Of a stretch of DNA of 64,000 nucleotides, positions 49,601-60,246 are shown one piece after another. The notes under the pieces were generated by a model. It did not search any database. It had not been told where the DNA came from and worked only from the letters and a program-made list of their open reading frames with translations. A program made the translations under genes and the position numbers. Every line of letters starts with the position of its first letter. Within the stretch, counting starts at the first letter, position 1. Source of the stretch: Amyloporia xantha (Eukaryota; Basidiomycota; Agaricomycetes; Polyporales; Adustoporiaceae); the NCBI GenBank assembly GCA_036971615.1, contig JAYKKR010000004.1, forward strand, positions 744,001 to 808,000. Reading direction: 5' to 3'.

Positions 49601-51240
49601 TCGGGGCCGCTTTTGTGAACGGATTGGAGTAGTCGTCGACCTCGGAAATTACAGCCTCGACAGAAGCATCGACCTTGCCCTTAAGTCCATACGTAGGTGA
49701 CCACATGTCTTCCTCTATGTCGTGTGATTTTGATATCGCGAGTAATGATGTTTGTCCTTGGATGCTACGAGTGTTCGTCAAGACTGCGTGGCTCTAGAAG
49801 CGTCGTAAATGGAGCATGCGTCAGTGCTATACTGCGCACGGTGGAATGAAGTGATTTACCTTTGGCTGCGGAGAAATGTACTTCTCGGCAAACGCTTTCA
49901 ATCCCTTCGCTCTTACCCTCATCTCGATCCTGGCCTGCTCGACGCTTACATTTACTCTCATCAATTCTCCTAGGCCCTTCTCAATCTCCTCCGTTATTCG
50001 TGATTCGATCCACTTCTCGTCCCAACGTCCACTGCGCAAACACGCCTGCATCACCTCATGGAGCATATTACCCCAGACAAGTGAGGGTGTCACATCCACC
50101 GAGCCACGTACGAGATTCGAGATCAATGGTTTGCGCCGGCATTGGGGAGCACTGGAGAGTGACGTAGCAGTAATAAGAAGATCCGGGTTGTGAATGAGTA
50201 GGTTAGACCTCGAGTTGACGGTGATGGTCGGTGTTGGCGCGGAAGACGAAGATGATGGAGGAATCATGAAATCCCCTATGACATTGATAACGTCGCCTGC
50301 ATGATACGATGAGTTACGTGAGTGACATGCAGAAAGCAACATTGCTCAACTCACCGACACGGATATCTGCGTCTGTCCAGTCATCTTGTAGAATGACATG
50401 GCGACGTTCCTTGTCGGGCATCACTTCGACTATCAAATTCTGTAAATACAAGCCTTAAATTAGTAATTTGATAGCGGTCTTCCCAGCGAGGTGTATGTAA
50501 AGGAATTATTCCGCCACCCTTGGTACGTTTCAGTAGTGAGAGTATGAAATCCAAGCTCACAGGGCTGACTTCTCCCGTTGAAAGCTCATTCGTGGAGTAG
50601 CCGCGCCTCGTCAATCAACGAGGTACCACTCATAAGGAAAGCACTCAAGTCTTCGCCTACCATACTTTTCTTATTGATAGAGAAGATATAGACCTGGCAG
50701 CGGGGACCCAGGATATCGATGAAATTGCCAACACTTACCTTCTGATGACAATCGTTCAACCAAGATTCATCAACGCCTTTGATTACACAACGTGTACACG
50801 TGTCAGGACGATATTCCGGATGCGAGCCCGTGTTTAACTGAGAGACGTATGAGTGATCAACACGTTGGTACTGGACGGTAACTCACAGCTTTTTTTGGAG
50901 AAGCCAGTCTTTTAGGTGACAGAAAGTCTGCATTCATATCATCCCAGTCCCAGTCCTCCGCACCTTCCATCAATTGTGAGATGTCAACATCTTGGATGCG
51001 ATGGGTTTTTACTGGTGTCTTGGGTGGATCCGAGGCATGAATAGAGGGTTGCACAGTGACGTTTTCCAACTGATTCGATACATCTTTAGGTTCGGACCCC
51101 TTTGATTTCCGAGTAGGTTGTGGATAGTTGTCCATAGAGGCACGCGAAGACTTAGCACCGCCGAAAGAACTGTCCGCTCCACTGAGCAACTCGTTCATGA
51201 AATCCTCTTCTTCGCGTTCGGTACGTGTCACGGGAGGCAT
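46684..51240 (-). CDS. DNA2: DNA2 nuclease/helicase
   Basis: Dna2 trims long Okazaki flaps and resects double-strand breaks. Exon 1 (51240-50887) is an unstructured N-terminus ending with the conserved [15 protein letters not shown]. The next exons give CTRCVIKGV and [11 protein letters not shown]. The RecB-like nuclease has [23 protein letters not shown] and EIKTGR, and the four-cysteine iron-sulphur cluster is seen as CRRK and [10 protein letters not shown]. The superfamily-1 helicase shows Walker [10 protein letters not shown] (near 48345), DEASQITLP (near 47905), [27 protein letters not shown] and [14 protein letters not shown]. The stop is at 46684. About eight introns; most are short, but the one following CHQK (about 50750 to 50445) is near 300 bp or hides a small exon. 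No disruption seen. Confidence 0.94.
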
Positions 51241-51970
51241 TTTGATGTGACTATGTTCAGTGTCTGTGAAAGCATATCTCAGTAAGCCGAGATACTATAA
51301 AAGTGCAGAACTGACGGTTTCGCGATGTAAGTTCAACTTGCGGGTACCAGATCGGAAATCAGGATTGATGCAACAGAATGTCAACAATATTAAATCAAGG
51401 TAGAATTTGAAGAGGTCTCGCAATTATCCGCTCGCGCAATTGGGGTTCACGACAGGGATTGAGGTGAGAGGGATGGCGCCTCCGTACTAGACTCGAAACG
51501 TGTTGTTGATGATTGTTTGCGCGACGCGACGGTCATTCTGTGTCTCACACGTGATCGCGACGCGTCGCCCCATTCAATGGAGAATTCGGGTCGTTCGGAC
51601 AAGCATGTGTTGAGCATGCTCTCTTCATCGACCTGAAACGGCCCCATTCATCTATCACATCGCTGAGGGTAAGATCCTTATGCTTTGTCCTCCTTAGTGT
51701 ATGCAGAGTGATTTCGTAAGTGGGCGTTTTCCCGCTCAGTGTTCTCATGGCAAGTCAAGCATTGGCATTAATATGTATTAACTAGTCTTACTGCGGCTCA
51801 AACTGAACATAGTGCACATCAGCCAAAATATACTACCTGCACATCTGACATCTCTAGTCTACCATTTTCAAAACGAGGCCGGGAAGGGGTACGTACATTG
51901 GATACTTAACACACTGCCGTTGCATATGCTCATAGTCTGCAGATCGTGATCTGTTGAGATCGGAACAACA
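51241..51970. other. intergenic between DNA2 (-) and the HET-like gene (+)
   Basis: Two overlapping minus-strand frames (51545-51748 and 51447-51647) could be joined by a one-base shift at about 51640 into a protein of about 100 residues (start MRTLSGKTPTYEITLHTLRR). I do not recognise it and found no intron that joins the frames. It could be a small gene upstream of DNA2 or chance. Confidence 0.3.
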
Positions 51971-53605
51971 ATGGACCTGTCATCCATTTGTCAAATTCCT
52001 CTGGAATTTTTAAAGGATACCATTCTTGATATCGAGCCACTCGCAACCCCGCAGAGATTTCGTCTGCTGGATTGTATCCAATTCACGCAACACGCAGTAC
52101 TACGCATCTGCGAATGCAGTGACTTCCCCGCTTTTCGCTATTCTGCCGCATCATACGTTTGGCGTGGAATCACAAGTTCCAAAAACTTTGCAAACCCCTT
52201 CATCAACGGCAACTGGTCCGACCGATATGAAACACCACCAGACGAACTTGGATTGTTCGCGGTCAAGGGCGCTGAGAAGGCTGATGCGATTAGCATCGAT
52301 GTCCTACGCCATGCCTGTGTCACGTCCCTCAAAATGAATGCAGAGTACCTTTGGCTTGATAGATTGTGCGTGTTGCAGACCAGCCGTGATGACAAGTCAT
52401 GGCCGATCAGCCACATGTATAAGGTCTACAAGAATTGCAGCCTGTGTATCATCCTTCCGGGAGGAATACGGCGTCTGGCATTCCTCAAAGAAGAGACAGA
52501 TTGGATCAACCGAGCATGGACATTACAGGAGGTCCTGGCATCAGAACATTCGGTGGTTTTGTTTGCCTGGACGTATGGCTCTGGCGTGAAACTGGACGGA
52601 CTTGGCGATGACGGGGGGTCGATTGACGAGATCGTCCAAGGGAAATCGGCCATCGCGGACGTGGCGACTATCATTGATGCTTGTGTCGTTGGCACAATAT
52701 CTTTCAAAAATGCCAAGTACACGTTCCCCAAATACCCAGTCGTAATCCTGGGCGCTGCGACGCCCAACTTGACGGCCCTTGGCGTAGCCATGTCGAAGAT
52801 ACATTCAAAAGACGCAGACGCCAGAAATCATGCAGCCTGGCAGAGTGCCTTGATGCGGACATCATCCCGACCAGTCGATATGGTCTTTAGCATTATGGGT
52901 TTGTTTGGAGTAACGCTAGATGCCCGTGCCTTCGGCGAACATGAACGACTGCGAGCTACAATTGCCTTGGCACAGGCAATGCTACGCAATGGAGGAACAG
53001 CAAGTTGGCTGGGTGCGTCTGTTCAGCTCCCGCCCTGTAGACAGCTGTCCACGTTTCCGGAGTTTCCCCAAACGAGTGTAGCTGGGAAGGCCCTTGTATG
53101 GATCAATAAAAAGCGAAGAGCGGTGGCAGAACTGATGGACGGCGAGTTTCCGAATGCGGCGGGATTGTACGGTATGCAAATGCCGGAGGGGACCATGGAT
53201 GACGATGGTTATCTAACATTCTCAAGAAAAGCGGCGCAAGTGATGGTCATACCTGCAGACGACGGCAGTTGTAGTCAAACACACGACACAGCGAACGCAG
53301 ATGCTATCTTCATCACAACAGAGGATGGTACGGTCCTTAGATTGTTTAGGGAATTACTGTCGAACGATGCGGAAGAAAGTCAAGAGTCTGTCCCTGCAGT
53401 GTTCGCGATCTTACTTGCGTGGTTTCAAGAATTCTACCCGGGAGAAACGAGGATGCGTGGCATCAAATTAATGATAGTAAAAGGGCACGCACCGCATAAG
53501 TTCCACGTTACTTCGTACGCAACCCTGCCGAGCAAGTTCAAGGATTGGGTCCTGGACTGGCCAGAGCGACAGTTTACGGTCGGCGGCCCAGATATTATCG
53601 CGTAG
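51971..53605 (+). CDS. HET-domain-like protein, single exon
   Basis: An uninterrupted 544-residue frame, unusual among its intron-rich neighbours. It has the layout of the basidiomycete heterokaryon-incompatibility (HET) family: ASYVWRG; then DAISIDVLRHAC, LKMNAEYLWLDRLCVLQ, MYKVYKNCSLCIILPGG and INRAWTLQEVLAS, which correspond to the conserved HET blocks (Y-V-W, W-D-LC, M-IY, W-RAWT-QE). The C-terminal half has MRTSSRPVDMVFSIMGLFGV, also typical. HET proteins mediate non-self recognition and cell death in ascomycetes; in basidiomycetes the role is unproven. It stands directly beside the transposon nest. Confidence 0.85.
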   Translation: MDLSSICQIPLEFLKDTILDIEPLATPQRFRLLDCIQFTQHAVLRICECSDFPAFRYSAASYVWRGITSSKNFANPFINGNWSDRYETPPDELGLFAVKGAEKADAISIDVLRHACVTSLKMNAEYLWLDRLCVLQTSRDDKSWPISHMYKVYKNCSLCIILPGGIRRLAFLKEETDWINRAWTLQEVLASEHSVVLFAWTYGSGVKLDGLGDDGGSIDEIVQGKSAIADVATIIDACVVGTISFKNAKYTFPKYPVVILGAATPNLTALGVAMSKIHSKDADARNHAAWQSALMRTSSRPVDMVFSIMGLFGVTLDARAFGEHERLRATIALAQAMLRNGGTASWLGASVQLPPCRQLSTFPEFPQTSVAGKALVWINKKRRAVAELMDGEFPNAAGLYGMQMPEGTMDDDGYLTFSRKAAQVMVIPADDGSCSQTHDTANADAIFITTEDGTVLRLFRELLSNDAEESQESVPAVFAILLAWFQEFYPGETRMRGIKLMIVKGHAPHKFHVTSYATLPSKFKDWVLDWPERQFTVGGPDIIA

Positions 53606-53734
53606 TATGCATATGCACATAACGGGGTTATTTTATCAGAATATTAACACATTACTGCACAGCTACCTGCGAGCAGAGCAAACTACACCAATCGAATAGG
53701 CTAGTACTTACCCGATGATGCAAGTTTCCTAATT
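53606..53734. other. spacer before the truncated LINE
   Basis: 3' flank of the HET-like gene. The LINE reading frame becomes recognisable at about 53735, so the LINE appears 5'-truncated here. No target duplication can be checked because its 3' end lies outside the window. Confidence 0.4.
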
Positions 53735-55301
53735 CCGGGCGCGCCTTGCGTCGTCCAAGAATGGAACTGGAGTGCTGGTGTTCGCTATTGAGGACACGCG
53801 CTCGGGACACGTGGCTCAGAAATGGGCGGGTAAGCAAGTCATGTTCTTCGGAGTGAACAAGACGCTCGAGGTGTGGTGGGAAGCCGAGACCACTCCACAG
53901 TGTATTAGGTGCTGGCGCTGGGGACATCACGTCACCATATGCCGTGTCAACAACCAGTGCTGCGTCAAATGCGGCGAAGCCCACGAAACCGACATGCACG
54001 AGTTTTACAGCTCGTGCTGCGCTCGGGCCATAGTGTCTCCTAAGTTCAGTTCAGTTCGGTTCGGCAGGGATTTTGGCTGAACCCCGAACCGAACCTGCAT
54101 GCATATGGCTGAACCTGAACCTGAACCTGAACTGAACCTGCTGAACCGGTTCAGCAGGTTCAGTTCAGGTTCATAACCAGTTCGAACCTTCTGAACCTGT
54201 GATTTTCTAAGTAATTTTTTTTTCATTTTATGCTAGTCTACTGTACATGTCCATAGTGTGGTGATACTTGTCTGGATAGATTTAATTCCCTGAGGTTGAT
54301 CAGGCAAAGGTGACTCGATTGCAAGCGTGAGTGCTGGCAATACCCTGTCAGATCGACACTCGGGGCAGCACATCTGTGGCACGAGGTTAGCTGTCAGCAG
54401 TAGCGGCCGCGGCGTCGCGCACCTGTAGGGGCCCTGCTGCTACTACCAGCGCCCGGTCGCGTTGTGTCGTTGTGCTTGCCCGGCGTTGGCTGCACGAAGA
54501 ACGCGCGGATTCCGCGTCGCCCTGCATTACCTGCCATATGGGCTTGCGAACGCTTGTGCCGGCGACGCGCAACGCGGGGGTTCCGTTCGAGAGTCGCAGT
54601 GCTGGCAGAGAGAGGGCGTTAGGAGCACGTGAGACATCTCGAGTCTGCACGCAGGGAGAGCGCGAGCGAAAATTGACCGAAACGGCGAAGATTGATCTCC
54701 ATCTGATTGATCGGACCCCATCCCCCGGTTCGCGGTTCGGACGCGTTCGCACCGCGTTCGGGCAACGCACTGCAAGCCCGAACCCCGGACCGAACCTGAC
54801 GGCCCATGGCCGGACCGAACCTGGACCGGACCTGAACCTCAGGTCCGGTTCGGCGGTTCGGGGTTCGGACCTAGGTTCTGGACTGAACTTAGGAGACGCT
54901 ATCGGGCCAGAGCGGCGCAGAAGGTCGACCAGATCTTCTGCCCGGAGGACCATTACTTCTGCCCGAACTGCGGGGTCAGGGGACATGCCGCGGACGCGCC
55001 CAAGTGCCCGTTCGTTCGCAACAAGAAGAAGTCAGCATGGCATAAGGCACACCCGCCGAAGGTGCCGGCCATCGCAGGCATTCAACGGGCGGAAAAGACC
55101 GCAGACAATGAGCGCCGCCAGGGAATATCCGAGAGGAAGCGCGCAGAGAAGGCCGCAGCAGACGCCGCTGGAAACAGTGCGCGCGAGCTCAGCGACTTTG
55201 TTACAGATGAGTCCGAGCGGGAGCAGACGCCCCGCCCCGGACCGGAACAGGTGGGGCCTTCGGGCGTCCGCGAAGGTAGCACCGCCGAATATTCTGCATG
55301 A
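53735..55301 (+). pseudogene. LINE ORF1 (zinc-knuckle protein), interrupted
   Basis: The left part (53735-54030) encodes SSKNGTGVLVFAIEDTRSGH, then zinc knuckles CIRCWRWGHHVTIC and CVKCGEAHETDMH. The right part (54910-55301) continues ARAAQKVDQIFCPEDHYFCPNCGVRGH, a further knuckle, then a charged Lys/Arg/Glu-rich tail to the TGA at 55299. The insertion plus its 8-bp duplication is 879 bp, a multiple of three, so excision keeps the frame. ORF1 proteins of LINEs bind the element RNA. The N-terminus is missing. Confidence 0.85.
54031..54901. mobile_element. non-autonomous hAT-type element in LINE ORF1, 871 bp
   Basis: Terminal inverted repeat TAGTGTCTCCTAAGTTCAGT (right end differs by one base) with a perfect 8-bp target duplication tcgggcca (54023-54030 and 54902-54909). 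The 8-bp duplication and the TAGTG tip are hAT hallmarks. Both subterminal zones are crowded with CTGAAC/GTTCAG and CGGTTCGG hexamers (54045-54200 and 54715-54890), like hAT transposase-binding arrays. A 199-codon minus frame and a 277-codon plus frame cross it, but neither resembles a transposase. Confidence 0.9.
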
Positions 55302-57493
55302 GTAGTCTCGACGGAGGAAACAATGGCGACTTCGTCGCACCGTATGTACCGGCCGCTTCCGTGCCACCCGGTTCGCATGTACGGGCTCCAGGTTCAACAC
55401 CTGTCCCAATTGTATCTACTGTACCAGAGCAACCTGACGAGTTTTTATCACTACGTTGTGTGAGCGCGAATGTCCAAAAGTCGGCAGACAATTTGGGCAT
55501 GCTACTCGAACGTAACCAAACTGCGGACTCCATCATCTGTGTCCAAGAAATATATTGGGGAAAGGTCAAACAGATCGCCTCAAGCAAGTCGAAAGACGGC
55601 AAAGCGTATGAAAATACGATTGGCCATCGATCATTCAAGTGCTTGGGCGCCTCGAAAGAGTCACGTGTGGCAGTTTATGTAAATAAGCGCTGGTCTAAGG
55701 CCAGTCCGCAAATACTAGCCAGTCGTGTCACACACAGGGATTGCCTGTTGGTGACGCTTCGATTACCCACAGGAGAGTTTAATATACTCAATGTGTATAA
55801 TGACAGCGACCGCCATGAGGCGATACAGTACCTCGGGAGCCGAGTTCATCAGCTCCCACCCATTGCGTTTATGGCAGGGGACTTTAACCTCCGCCATTCC
55901 TTATGGGATAAGCGCACAGCGAATTCGGCAATACGACCTCCTCATGTTGCCGACTCAAACAGGCTTCTCGAATTGGCACAAACCGATCTGGAGCTTACTC
56001 TACTGAATGAGACAGATGGACCCCCCACGTGGAGGTCCAATAATCAGGAACTTGCACCACGAGTTCTCGACCTAGTATGGATAGACCCCGCTTATCTGGG
56101 AGACAACTATCTAAGAATAGGAATGGCAGATCGCCACAAGAGTGACCATGCGGTCATTCGGTGGGAAATGCCTATCGAAGTTCGACCACCCCCCACACAG
56201 GGTATCCCACGTGTGAGCGAGGAGGCGAACGGATTTGTAGCAGAAATTACGACGCTTATGTCGGAACTTCCCAGAGAATACGCGACACCTGAGGAAGTCG
56301 AACGCACGGGGGAGCTGTTTGAGCGCTCTCTACAGGAACTGTGGACCAAAAATGTCAAGGTCAGCAGGCCAACCAAGCGCTCTAAATCGTGGTGGAATGC
56401 CGCGTGTGCCGAAGAAGCTGCAAAGCTTCGATCGGCAAAGAGCGAACTAGATGCCGCCGGAGCAGCAATGCGAGCAGCGAGATTCGAGATGGGCGACCTA
56501 TTCACCCATAATGAATTCAGGAGAGTACAAGGTTGCAAGGCCACAGTACGATTCTACCATAGCTCCTTGAGGGCAGCATGCCGCAAGGCAAAAAGGGAAC
56601 ATTTTGAGAAATTCATGAATGAATCCCACCCCCAACTGATCTCAGACTTTCAAGTTGTTGCCTGGACAAAGCCGAGGAAAACAGATGTAGCCATCCAGCT
56701 CAAGCGGCTGGACGGCACAGCAGTAGAGACGCCCGCGGATCTCCGTGATGCGTTCCAGGAACAGTTCCATCAGGAAAAACACTTTTTCTCTGGGGTAACC
56801 TAGGGTGCTCTGAGATATATGAGTTTTCTCAGAGTAACTCAGGTTATCTCAGAGCATCTCAGGTTGACCTGAGTTGCTCTGAGTTGCTCTGAGATATTTT
56901 AAATTTCTCAGAGCATCCTAGGCTAGCTTTTGTTTCTTTGGGAAACTGTAGTATATTTCTAAAGCTACAATACATTATTCTGAACAGTATAATATGTAAA
57001 TAGACTGTATTCTCACTGGCTTGTATAATAAATTGCTGGCATCTCTAATATGCATTATTTGAGCTACATTTTCCACTGGCTATAAAATAACTATAGTATC
57101 CTATATTCACTATCATTCTCTTCACTTTCTGTGTTATATTAAGATTATTTAGCTTAAATACATGTGAAGGTGAGCTGCTGTACTAATAAAAATGGAAATA
57201 TTGAATATGGGACATATAAATTTATACAGAATAAGCACAAAAGGCTATTGAATAGCAGGAATATAATGGAGAGAGAAAGAAGGATGATACAGGTACTGAG
57301 TAGTATAAACTTGAAAAGAGTGTACTTGTATTAGAAGTGAATAGAAGTAGGGGCATAATATGTGTACTCACCTCTGTGCTTCTGCACACATTCATCCCTC
57401 CTCTCATTTATACTCCAAGCATCCACCAATACTTCCTTCCACTGACAGTGGACAGTCAAAAGTCAGAGATCAAAGGTCTGAGGTGAAATGGGA

Positions 57494-58031
57494 TAAGGCT
57501 CCAACCATTTCATCTATTTACCGTTTATAAATGGTTATAACTGTATACTGTTTATGTTTAACTACCCCTACCCCGGTAAATGGTAAATAAACAGTATGTA
57601 AACAGTAAACAGATGTGACACATTTTTTCTAGGAGATGTTAAATATCATGCATCCAACAAGGCCAGAACAGGTCTGACATCCAGAAGTCACATGTAACTG
57701 GCTTCACTTGATAGATAATCACTTTTATTGGGAGATATTTGCACAGTTATTTGAGAGAAGGAGGGAAATACTCCCATTTTGATGAAAAATCATGACTAAT
57801 TTCTTTTCATACCATCTTTGTGTTGATGATATTCATCACAGGCACAGACTGTGGCACTGAGTGTTGGCTGTATAAAGGGTTATTGAAGATTTTGAGGACA
57901 TACTGCTTTCTTTTTCTTATATGTATATGTACCATTTATACCGTTTATTTACTGTTTATTTACTATCTATATACTATTTACTGTTTAAATACTGATTTTC
58001 TGTAAACATAAACTAAATAGTTGGAGCCTTA
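57494..58031. mobile_element. hAT-type MITE, 538 bp, nested in TIR element copy 2
   Basis: Perfect 12-bp inverted repeat TAAGGCTCCAAC and perfect 8-bp duplication aaatggga (57486-57493 and 58032-58039). The same place in copy 1 lacks the insert. Subterminal zones repeat the motif AAACAGTA/TACTGTTT (57548-57612 and 57936-58000), and a small palindrome ccccggtaaatgg occurs near 57570. No coding capacity. Confidence 0.92.
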
Positions 58032-58631
58032 AAATGGGATAAGACGTCTCACAGTATTGAAAATACAGCCTCTGGCCAAGGAAAGAGGCTGCAGCTAAAT
58101 GAATAGGGAAATAAAGGAGTGTCAGATAGTTGAAAAATGTAATGAGTTAGTACAGGAAGGGATAGAAAAGGTGTATGTGAGGAATAGGAGAATGAGGAGG
58201 AGGTTGTTCAACATGCAACCATAGAACAGACACCACTGGATGCAGACCCACAAATGTATATATCGTCTGAAAGCCTGCGATTAGGGCTTTCATTCTATCC
58301 AACAATCAAAGGAAACCATCCATGGGTTCCTGAGATATGGACAAGACGAAGTTTTTGATGAAAAACAGCAATAGAAGACAAAGTAGTGGACAGATTTGGA
58401 TGAGCAAGGGCTCGTCTGGAAGGGCTTGACAATGCGAATAGAATGGTATAAAAGCGAAAGGATAACTCACAATGGATCCCCAGTTATCCTCTGATCAAAA
58501 CCTCAAAAAAGCGCCCATTCCATCTCCAACCCTCCAACCCCTCCAAATCTCCTTCCAAACTCCACCCAGCATGCTTAGACAGTCCTGAGACTATTCTCCA
58601 AGAATAGGAAATAAGAAAGAGAGAAGGATTA

Positions 58632-58845
58632 TGTCAGCAGAATGAATGGAATATGTGATCTGAGAGAGCCCAGAGATGAGAAGCGAGAGATCACGAGAGG
58701 GCACAGACACCGACACCGACACCTAAGGCTCACAAGAAGTCGCGGAAGCAAGCGATGTATACGAAGGAGGCCGTCGCAGATCGCGCTGGCCGTGTATGTA
58801 CATGTTTGTACTACGGCGCTTAGCGCGCGAGCGTCTACTCTAACA
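58632..58845 (-). repeat. 3' LTR of the gag-only element
   Basis: 214 bp, identical by eye to 60033-60246. In element orientation it begins TGTTAGAGTA and ends CTGCTGACA. Confidence 0.95.
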
Positions 58846-58852
58846 CTCCCAC
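58846..58852 (-). other. polypurine tract of the gag-only element
   Basis: On the minus strand the bases before the 3' LTR read GTGGGAG, the same heptamer as in the copia element at 6101-6107. Confidence 0.7.
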
Positions 58853-58898
58853 TACGTGAGCACGCTAAAAGCTCCCACTGAACCAAATAAGTAAAATA

Positions 58899-59951
58899 TC
58901 AAATCAGTTGGACAAAATCAACGGGACTGATATCATAGGCATCGGGGGAAGGTGTGCGAGATCGAGAATGTGGAAGACGAGAATTAGGATAACGTGGAGA
59001 AGCAGGAGGTGAGTCCAAAGATTCAATAACAACGTGATGAGCAGAAGCAGAAGCGTACGTAACACTGGGATCCAGACCGTCCTGCGCCAACCGAGCACGC
59101 TCACCAGAATTCCAACCCATTGCCCAATCCTTCACATGTTGAGGCATGTCATACATGCAGCGAGCAGCGATATGACCAGGTCGACCACAGCGATGACACG
59201 TACCATCATTGTTCGTGTCGCACCAATGATAGCCTTTTTCATCAACCGGAAAGTTTGAGGAACTCCGCTGACCTGATCCACTTCTCCCCCTCGTTCCACG
59301 GAACCCCCTTCCACCATCTCGAGCAGCGAGAGCAGTGTCGAAAGACTCGGACTTGATATGCATGCCAACGTCATGACTGACAGCGATCGCAGATCCAGCA
59401 AGAACAGACTTGATCGTAGCGAGATCGGGCTCGGTAGACTGAGAGAGAAGAGTCGCACGAATGACATGGTAGGAAGGATGAAGGTTCATCAAAATGATGT
59501 CCTTGATCTCAGTGTCCTCGACGGTGTGGCCGATAGCTTTGAGCTGTGCCGCAGCAATCGTGATAGCCTGGATGTAGACATCCATGGGCTTGCTGGGATC
59601 ATGGACAGCACCGTAAAGTGCCTTCCGCAACTCCACACGACGAGCCATAGTGGAGCTCTCGAACTTCTTCTTCAGCGCCGCAAATGCAGCCAACCCCGAA
59701 TTCTCCCCCTCGACAAGATGCTGCAAATCCTTGCTCACCAAGGCCCAGATTATAGGCAGAGCTCCTTCATTCTTCTTCACCCACTCCTCATCCTTAGATG
59801 CAGGCCTCGACTCCGTCCCATCAACAATCCCATGACTCCCACTCACTCGAAAGACCATCATGATCTGGCTTCTCCATTGATGCCAGTTCTTGTCGGTCAG
59901 AGGATCGACCTTAGCCATGAGGAGGCTAATAGTGCCAGATGAAGTCGACAT
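58899..59951 (-). CDS. gag polyprotein of the gag-only element
   Basis: An intact 350-residue frame with its ATG at 59951. The N-terminal two-thirds is a copia-type UBN2 gag domain (DKNWHQWRSQIMMVFRVSG, FAALKKKFESSTMARRVELR, LMNLHPSYHVIRATLLSQ). An Arg/Gly-rich segment (RGFRGTRGRSGSGQRSSS) follows, then a canonical zinc knuckle CHRCGRPGHIAARC (CX2CX4HX4C, near residue 260) and a Ser/Pro-rich tail. It would form the particle and bind RNA. The frame ends 53 bp before the 3' LTR, so no polymerase has room. Preservation of the frame suggests that gag is needed or that the insertion is very young. Confidence 0.95.
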   Translation of the reverse strand: MSTSSGTISLLMAKVDPLTDKNWHQWRSQIMMVFRVSGSHGIVDGTESRPASKDEEWVKKNEGALPIIWALVSKDLQHLVEGENSGLAAFAALKKKFESSTMARRVELRKALYGAVHDPSKPMDVYIQAITIAAAQLKAIGHTVEDTEIKDIILMNLHPSYHVIRATLLSQSTEPDLATIKSVLAGSAIAVSHDVGMHIKSESFDTALAARDGGRGFRGTRGRSGSGQRSSSNFPVDEKGYHWCDTNNDGTCHRCGRPGHIAARCMYDMPQHVKDWAMGWNSGERARLAQDGLDPSVTYASASAHHVVIESLDSPPASPRYPNSRLPHSRSRTPSPDAYDISPVDFVQLI

Positions 59952-60016
59952 AGTGGATGGATGGGTTGTTGATCGCAGTAGATAGAAATGTAAAAGATTG
60001 TCTCAGATCAGAGGAG

Positions 60017-60032
60017 CACGGGGCTCATAACC
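60017..60032 (-). other. primer-binding site of the gag-only element
   Basis: On the minus strand the first bases after the 5' LTR are GGTTATGAGCCCCGTG, complementary to the initiator tRNA-Met anticodon arm. They match the copia element's site at 935-953 at 18 of 19 positions. Confidence 0.8.
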
Positions 60033-60246
60033 TGTCAGCAGAATGAATGGAATATGTGATCTGAGAGAGCCCAGAGATGAGAAGCGAGAGATCACGAGAG
60101 GGCACAGACACCGACACCGACACCTAAGGCTCACAAGAAGTCGCGGAAGCAAGCGATGTATACGAAGGAGGCCGTCGCAGATCGCGCTGGCCGTGTATGT
60201 ACATGTTTGTACTACGGCGCTTAGCGCGCGAGCGTCTACTCTAACA
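60033..60246 (-). repeat. 5' LTR of the gag-only element
   Basis: 214 bp, identical by eye to 58632-58845; followed on the + strand by the second gatta duplication. Confidence 0.95.

Larger units (their letters stand above)
58632..60246 (-). mobile_element. gag-only LTR retrotransposon (TR-GAG-like), 1.6 kb
   Basis: Two 214-bp LTRs (58632-58845 and 60033-60246) that I read as identical, with TG...CA ends on both strands, flanked by the 5-bp duplication gatta (58627-58631 and 60247-60251). The 1.19-kb interior is almost entirely one intact gag gene on the minus strand. The primer-binding site follows the 5' LTR (minus) directly and the polypurine tract precedes the 3' LTR. There is no protease, integrase or polymerase, so movement must depend on another element. 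Identical LTRs and an open gag indicate recent activity. It is inserted in TIR element copy 2. Confidence 0.95.

Noticed and set aside
46684..51240. Idea that RAD17, DNA2 and IES6 form a DNA-repair gene cluster
   Set aside because: They are separated by unrelated genes, lie on unlinked promoters, and conserved housekeeping genes are simply dense here.
53652..53999. 115-codon minus-strand frame opposite LINE ORF1
   Set aside because: The plus strand has the zinc knuckles and continues in frame across the hAT insertion, so the minus frame is a shadow.
54472..55305. 277-codon frame crossing the hAT-type element into LINE ORF1
   Set aside because: It is a fusion created by the insertion; the first part is translated hexamer repeats and the second is out of the ORF1 frame.
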